Of a DNA stretch of 64,000 nt, positions 60,064-64,000 are shown one piece after another. Source of the stretch: Flavobacterium sp. MC2016-06. Lineage in GTDB: Bacteria; Bacteroidota; Bacteroidia; Flavobacteriales; Flavobacteriaceae. The first letter of the stretch is position 1; every line of letters begins with the position of its first letter. Below the pieces are notes generated by a model that searched no databases, was not told where the DNA came from, and saw only the letters and a list, made by a program, of their open reading frames with translations. The stretch covers positions 62,001-126,000 of the forward strand of contig NZ_WMID02000003.1 of assembly GCF_009711165.2 (NCBI RefSeq), written 5' to 3'. A program made the translations under genes and the position numbers.

Positions 60064-62211
60064 ATGATAGAATTTTTCAAGCATTTTTTACACGAATTCG
60101 AATTACCCCTTGTTAATCCAGTATTAATTTTCTCGTTGATACTTTTTATTATTCTGCTGTCTCCTATTTTATTAAAAAAGATCAACATCCCGGGAATTAT
60201 AGGATTAATTATTTCGGGTGTAATAATAGGGCCGCACGGTCTTAATATTTTGGCAAAAAATTCAGCAGTCGATTTATTTTCAACAATTGGTCTTTTATAT
60301 ATTATGTTTATCGCGGGTTTAGAACTCGACATGAATGAGTTTAAAGCCAACAGAAATAAGAGTTTATTATTTGGATTTTTTACTTTTATTTTTCCGCTTT
60401 CTATAGGATTTCCCGTTTGCTTTTATCTGTTAAAATATGATTTTAACGCCAGTTTTTTAACCGCAAGTATGTTTGCAACACACACTTTGGTTGCTTATCC
60501 TATTGTAAGTAAATTAGGAATTGCAAAAAATCAAGCCGTTGCCATAACAGTTGGAGGAACAATCTTAACAGATACTGCTGTTTTGATTATTCTTGCCGTA
60601 ATTATGGGAAGCAGTCAAGGAAATCTAAATCAGGCTTTCTGGATAAAATTGACCGTTTCATTAGCAATTTTCTCTGCTATTATGTTTTTGGTCATTCCGA
60701 GAATTGCAAAATGGTTTTTTAAGAAACTAGAAAGTGAAAAACATGCCCATTATATCTTTGTATTATCAGTCGTTTTTTTTGCAGCCTTTTTGGCCGAAGC
60801 TGCAGGAGTAGAGCCTATTATTGGAGCCTTCGTTGCAGGTTTAGCATTAAACCCATTAATACCGCATTCTTCTGCATTAATGAATAGAATTGAGTTTATT
60901 GGTAATTCATTATTTATTCCGTTTTTCTTGATTTCTGTTGGAATGCTGGTCGACATCAGCGTAATTTTAAGCGGGCCGACTGCTTTAATTGTTGCGGGAA
61001 CTTTGAGTGTTGTGGCTATTTTTGGAAAATGGATTGCAGCATTTTTTACACAGGTTGTTTTTAAATATACTAAAACCGAAAGACAGCTTATTTTCGGATT
61101 AAGCAGTGCACACGCTGCAGCAACTCTGGCTGTTATTTTAGTTGGATTTAAAGCAAAAATTCTAGATGAAAATATCTTAAACGGAACTATTATTTTAATT
61201 TTAATAACGTGTATCGTTGCTTCTTTTGCAACCGAAAAAGCGGCTAAAAAAATTGCAATCTGCGAAGAAGAAATTTCACATGAAGATGCTAATAAAGAAC
61301 ATATTTTAGACGAACATATTTTAATTCCGTTAGCCAAAACTTCTGCAACAGCAAGTTTATTGGATTTTGCTCTTTTAATAAAAGACAAAAAATCTTCAAA
61401 TCCAGTAACACTGCTTACGATTGTTCCAAATAATGATCAGGCCGAAAAAAATATATTGAAGTACCAGAAAGCTGTTGATAAATTTGTTATACAAGGTTCT
61501 GCATCAGAAGTAAAAATAAATACCATTGCCAGAATAGATCATAATCCTGCTAGTGGAATTGCGAGAACGTCTAAAGAAATTATGGCGGATATTGTAATTG
61601 TTGGCTGGCCGAGAAAAACAGGATTCTTAGATAAAATTTTTGGTGAAAATGTAGATTCTATAATCAACAACGTCGATAAAAGTTTATTTATCTGCCGTTT
61701 TGAAAAAACATTTATAGACGAAAAAAGGCTAGTATTTGTTTGTCCGCCTTTTTCAGAAAGAGGTGTTGGATTTCATCTTTTACTGCAAAAAATTTCTAGA
61801 TTATCGCAGGAATTAAGCATTGCGATTGTAATTTATGCCGAATATAAAACACATCAAACTATTGTTCAAATAGCAAGTAATTTGAAATTAAATGCAAAAT
61901 TAGGATTCAAAAGTATTTTGGATTGGGATGATTTTGAAGCAATTTCAGACGAAATAAAACCAACAGATTTAATTGTTTTTAATTTATCTCGAAAAGGTTC
62001 TGTTTCCTATCAATCTATCTTTGATAAATTACCTCAGAAATTCGAAAAATCATTTAACGATAACAATTTAATTTTGGTTTATCCGCAAGATGATCGTAAA
62101 GAAAGCGCGATGGATGCTTACGAAGATTTTACGGCAACTCCGCTTACAAAAGGTATCGAAGCAATCGAACAGATTGGTCGTGGTTTGGGAAGTATCTTGA
62201 AGAAGAGTTAA
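60064..62211 (+). CDS. CPA2-type cation:proton antiporter with USP-like tail
   Basis: A 715-residue protein. Residues 10-395 hold about 12-13 membrane segments of a KefB/NapA-like exchanger (LIISGVIIGPHGLNILAKNS, TLVAYPIVSKLGIAKNQAVA, LTDTAVLIILAVIMGSSQG, with the Asp of the transport site, EPIIGAFVAGLALNPLIPHS). Residues 420-700 are a soluble tail with two regions of universal-stress-protein fold (ILIPLAKTSATASLLDFALL, IVIVGWPRKTG, LVFVCPPFSERG). It exchanges Na+ or K+ for protons across the inner membrane; the tail may regulate it. It may be co-transcribed with the small lipoprotein 15 nt downstream. Confidence 0.92.
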   Translation: MIEFFKHFLHEFELPLVNPVLIFSLILFIILLSPILLKKINIPGIIGLIISGVIIGPHGLNILAKNSAVDLFSTIGLLYIMFIAGLELDMNEFKANRNKSLLFGFFTFIFPLSIGFPVCFYLLKYDFNASFLTASMFATHTLVAYPIVSKLGIAKNQAVAITVGGTILTDTAVLIILAVIMGSSQGNLNQAFWIKLTVSLAIFSAIMFLVIPRIAKWFFKKLESEKHAHYIFVLSVVFFAAFLAEAAGVEPIIGAFVAGLALNPLIPHSSALMNRIEFIGNSLFIPFFLISVGMLVDISVILSGPTALIVAGTLSVVAIFGKWIAAFFTQVVFKYTKTERQLIFGLSSAHAAATLAVILVGFKAKILDENILNGTIILILITCIVASFATEKAAKKIAICEEEISHEDANKEHILDEHILIPLAKTSATASLLDFALLIKDKKSSNPVTLLTIVPNNDQAEKNILKYQKAVDKFVIQGSASEVKINTIARIDHNPASGIARTSKEIMADIVIVGWPRKTGFLDKIFGENVDSIINNVDKSLFICRFEKTFIDEKRLVFVCPPFSERGVGFHLLLQKISRLSQELSIAIVIYAEYKTHQTIVQIASNLKLNAKLGFKSILDWDDFEAISDEIKPTDLIVFNLSRKGSVSYQSIFDKLPQKFEKSFNDNNLILVYPQDDRKESAMDAYEDFTATPLTKGIEAIEQIGRGLGSILKKS

Positions 62212-62225
62212 TTATTTTTTATGTA

Positions 62226-62660
62226 ATGAAATATTCTAGACTAGTTATTCTTGCGGCGTTTACTTTCGTTTTGGTTTGTTGTAATAAAAGCCAAGAAAAG
62301 TCAAATCTAGATATTCAGTCTAAAAAGATTGAAAATATAAAGGCAGAAAATTTCGATGCCTTTAATGCAAAATTCCATTCCGATTCTGTTTTTCAAATTT
62401 CAAGAGTTGATTTTCCTATTGAAGGAACTCACGTTTCGGGTTTTGAACGTTATAACTGGACACGAAAGAATTGGCAGTTTTTACCTGTTCCTGTTTCAGA
62501 AAAAAATGAGTTTCAAGAATATCAGCATACTTTGGTAAAAACAGATACTTTGATAACAGAAAAATTTTGGATTCCAGATAGCGGTTTTGAAGTCGAAAGA
62601 CAATTTAAACTAATTGATAAAAAGTGGTTTTTAATCTATTATAATGATATAAACTTATAA
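62226..62660 (+). CDS. Small lipoprotein of unknown function
   Basis: A 144-residue protein with a lipobox signal (LVILAAFTFVLVCCNK, Cys about residue 19-20). The mature part has the shape of a DUF4348-like small domain (DSVFQISRVDFPIEGTHVSG, WTRKNWQFLPVPVSEKNEF). It lies between the antiporter and the glyoxalase-fold gene with gaps of 14 and 3 nt, probably one operon. Confidence 0.75.
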   Translation: MKYSRLVILAAFTFVLVCCNKSQEKSNLDIQSKKIENIKAENFDAFNAKFHSDSVFQISRVDFPIEGTHVSGFERYNWTRKNWQFLPVPVSEKNEFQEYQHTLVKTDTLITEKFWIPDSGFEVERQFKLIDKKWFLIYYNDINL

Positions 62661-62663
62661 GAA

Positions 62664-63029
62664 ATGGAACATAAAGTAAAATCAATAAGACCTTTTATTG
62701 GCGCAAAAGATTTTGAAGTATCAAGAAGTTTTTACCGTGATTTAGGATTTGAAGAAGGCGTTTTAGAAGCTAATTTTTCTGTTTTTAAAACAGATAATAC
62801 TGCCTTTTATCTGCAAGATTATTACGCAAAAGAATGGATAGAAAATACGATGATTTTTTTAGAAGTCGATGATGTTGATCGTTATTATCAAGAACTTGCA
62901 GCTTTAAAACTTCCAGAAAAATATGCAGGCGTAAAGCTAACTCCAATTCGTAATCTAGATTGGGGAAGAGAATGTTTTCTGCACGATCCGTCGGGTGTTT
63001 TGTGGCATTTTGGCGAGTTTAAGAAATAA
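62664..63029 (+). CDS. Glyoxalase/bleomycin-resistance-fold protein
   Basis: A 121-residue VOC-superfamily protein with two beta-alpha-beta-beta-beta units: RPFIGAKDFEVSRSFYRDLG at the start and TMIFLEVDDVDRYYQELAAL in the middle, ending DWGRECFLHDPSGVLWHFGE, as in bleomycin-binding and glyoxalase-like proteins. Substrate and activity are unknown. Confidence 0.87.
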   Translation: MEHKVKSIRPFIGAKDFEVSRSFYRDLGFEEGVLEANFSVFKTDNTAFYLQDYYAKEWIENTMIFLEVDDVDRYYQELAALKLPEKYAGVKLTPIRNLDWGRECFLHDPSGVLWHFGEFKK

Positions 63030-63035
63030 AAATTA

Positions 63036-63716
63036 CTATAAACGAAATTCTCCTAAAACCTTCGTAGTTTTTTCTCTTTGATACCAATCATTATAAACCA
63101 ATTCTAAATTTTCAACATTAAATTCTCCAAAATCAAAATCACGAAATTTTGCAGCAACCTGCATTAATTTTTCAGGATCTTGAAGTTTTTCTTGAAAACG
63201 GACAACCGTTGTATGTGCAGTAGAAATGGTATATCTACTGTCGATACTTTGCTGTAAATTCAAATTTTTAAAGTTATCACGCAGTTTATTGCGTAAATTA
63301 TCTAGAGAATCATCTGTTGGGAAACCTTGAATCATTAAAGCAGAAGTAGAAGCTGTAACGCCTTTAAAATGAATTTTAATTTCATCTAACTCTACAAGAC
63401 TTCTGCAAATAGTTTCGATATAATCGTTTGAAGCAATTTGGTCTAAACGAAAACCTTCATAACAAGAAATAATTGACATAACTGTAATATGAATGTCGGA
63501 ATCTGGATAGTAATACTGCGCTGCATCAACTTTTTTTAATTCTTCTAAAAAAAGCTTCATATTGGCTTTAATTTCTTCGCTTGGGCGAATGAGCAATGTT
63601 ATCCCAAAACGAGAATCAGAAGTATTATTTATTTGCGTGTCTAAATTATAATTAGAGGCCAAAATGGCTTCAGAAGATTTTTTGTAAAGTTGATTGTAAT
63701 GCTCGGTTAAGTTCAT
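63036..63716 (-). CDS. 2H phosphoesterase (2'-5' RNA ligase-like)
   Basis: A 226-residue protein with the two HxT motifs of the 2H superfamily: DIHITVMSI (about residue 91) and AHTTVVRFQ (about 168). Such proteins hydrolyse cyclic phosphodiesters or 2',5'-linked RNA ends. It is far from the RNA-repair island and has no operator copy, so a link is not supported. It lies 6 nt after the DUF1801-like gene, likely the same operon. Confidence 0.85.
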   Translation of the reverse strand: MNLTEHYNQLYKKSSEAILASNYNLDTQINNTSDSRFGITLLIRPSEEIKANMKLFLEELKKVDAAQYYYPDSDIHITVMSIISCYEGFRLDQIASNDYIETICRSLVELDEIKIHFKGVTASTSALMIQGFPTDDSLDNLRNKLRDNFKNLNLQQSIDSRYTISTAHTTVVRFQEKLQDPEKLMQVAAKFRDFDFGEFNVENLELVYNDWYQREKTTKVLGEFRL

Positions 63717-63722
63717 TTGCGT

Positions 63723-64000
63723 TTATTTCTTTTTACCTTTTTCAAGGTTTTCTTTTACTCTAAAGTGTACAATTTTGGTAATTAAATCAAAAGGCATTGG
63801 CTCTTTTAAAGGAAACTGCACAGAACCTTTCCCAGATTTATATTTTGAAAGTGCTTCCGCAAAAGCTCCATGACCGCTTGGCAGTGCATACAAACCAATA
63901 TGATTTTTGAAAGCAGCAAAATACACCACAATTCCGTTTTGCTCAAAAGCCGGCATCGAATAACTGATTTTCTCTTTGGCTTCTGGTGCTGCTTTTTGAA
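63723..64000 (-). CDS. DUF1801 (YdhG-like) protein, cut by window end
   Basis: The visible C-terminal part of about 92 codons stays open to the window edge. It reads EKISYSMPAFEQNGIVVYFA, HIGLYALPSG and GSVQFPLKEPMPFDLITKIV, typical of the DUF1801/iron chaperone-like YdhG family of about 120 residues. The true start lies beyond base 64000; the internal Met at MPAF is not the start. Confidence 0.85.
   Translation of the reverse strand, partial: QKAAPEAKEKISYSMPAFEQNGIVVYFAAFKNHIGLYALPSGHGAFAEALSKYKSGKGSVQFPLKEPMPFDLITKIVHFRVKENLEKGKKK

Noticed and set aside
60750..61388. Long minus-strand open frame opposite the antiporter
   Set aside because: It is the shadow of a hydrophobic coding sequence, and the plus-strand gene has all family motifs.
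63036..63716. 2H phosphoesterase as part of the RNA-repair regulon
   Set aside because: It is 31 kb away, in another operon, without an operator copy.

Overview
The window looks like a chromosomal stretch of a Flavobacterium-type member of the Bacteroidota. The evidence is high A+T content, promoters of the TAnnTTTG (-7) class without Shine-Dalgarno signals, a T9SS C-terminal sorting domain on an exported endonuclease, an OMP-type TonB-dependent receptor, a bacillithiol deacetylase (BshB1), a menaquinone-type isochorismate synthase, and many small palindromic intergenic repeats. No phage, integrase or transposase gene is visible.

Region 1 (about 0.2-10.95 kb) is the left half of an RNA-repair island. 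It holds a WYL-domain regulator, an HD-domain phosphohydrolase, a TROVE/Ro60-like RNA-binding protein, a non-coding stretch with five repeated hairpin units mixed with tRNA-like arms, the RNA ligase RtcB, an E. coli-type TatD nuclease, two unknown proteins, an odd zinc-knuckle SDR protein, and a duplicated array of four tRNA-like genes. One of these has a 133-bp palindrome inserted exactly in its anticodon arm. The order TROVE - structured RNA - rtcB parallels the known enterobacterial rsr-yrlBA-rtcBA arrangement.

Region 2 (11-19.7 kb) interrupts the island. It has a lipoprotein, an AT-rich Septu-like ATPase/HNH pair (probable anti-phage defence), an XRE regulator, and an exported trio (degenerate cupredoxin protein, small Cys-rich protein, tyrosinase). 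A short Cys-rich peptide gene with its own promoter and terminator follows.

Region 3 (20.2-31.9 kb) is the right half of the island. Five more tRNA-like genes sit directly in front of a minimal ATP-dependent RNA ligase, followed by an ATP-grasp protein, a decayed phosphoesterase, an unknown protein, an ERI1-like 3'-5' exonuclease, a MoxR ATPase/vWA-type operon whose large vWA protein carries a ribosomal L7/L12 C-terminal-like domain, and an intact calcineurin-like phosphoesterase.

The two halves are tied together by one operator-promoter element, ACTGCGCA-N7-TGCGCAGT followed 12-13 nt later by a -7 TTTG. It occurs four times: before the TROVE gene, the RNA array, rtcB, and the decayed phosphoesterase at 22.6 kb. 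I infer a regulon, possibly controlled by the WYL protein, that senses or answers RNA (tRNA) damage and supplies ligases, end-processing nucleases, a Ro-like chaperone and tRNA-like RNAs. This island is the most interesting content.

Region 4 (32-64 kb) is ordinary chromosome: long-chain acyl-CoA synthetase, TonB receptor, PurL, secreted endonuclease I, lipoproteins, PaaI-type thioesterase with isochorismate synthase, BshB1, a normal tRNA-His, a zinc metallopeptidase, a very large hybrid histidine kinase, aldehyde dehydrogenase, RluA-type pseudouridine synthase, PanB, L-serine dehydratase, a CPA2 antiporter, a glyoxalase-fold protein, a 2H phosphoesterase and a DUF1801 protein cut by the window end.
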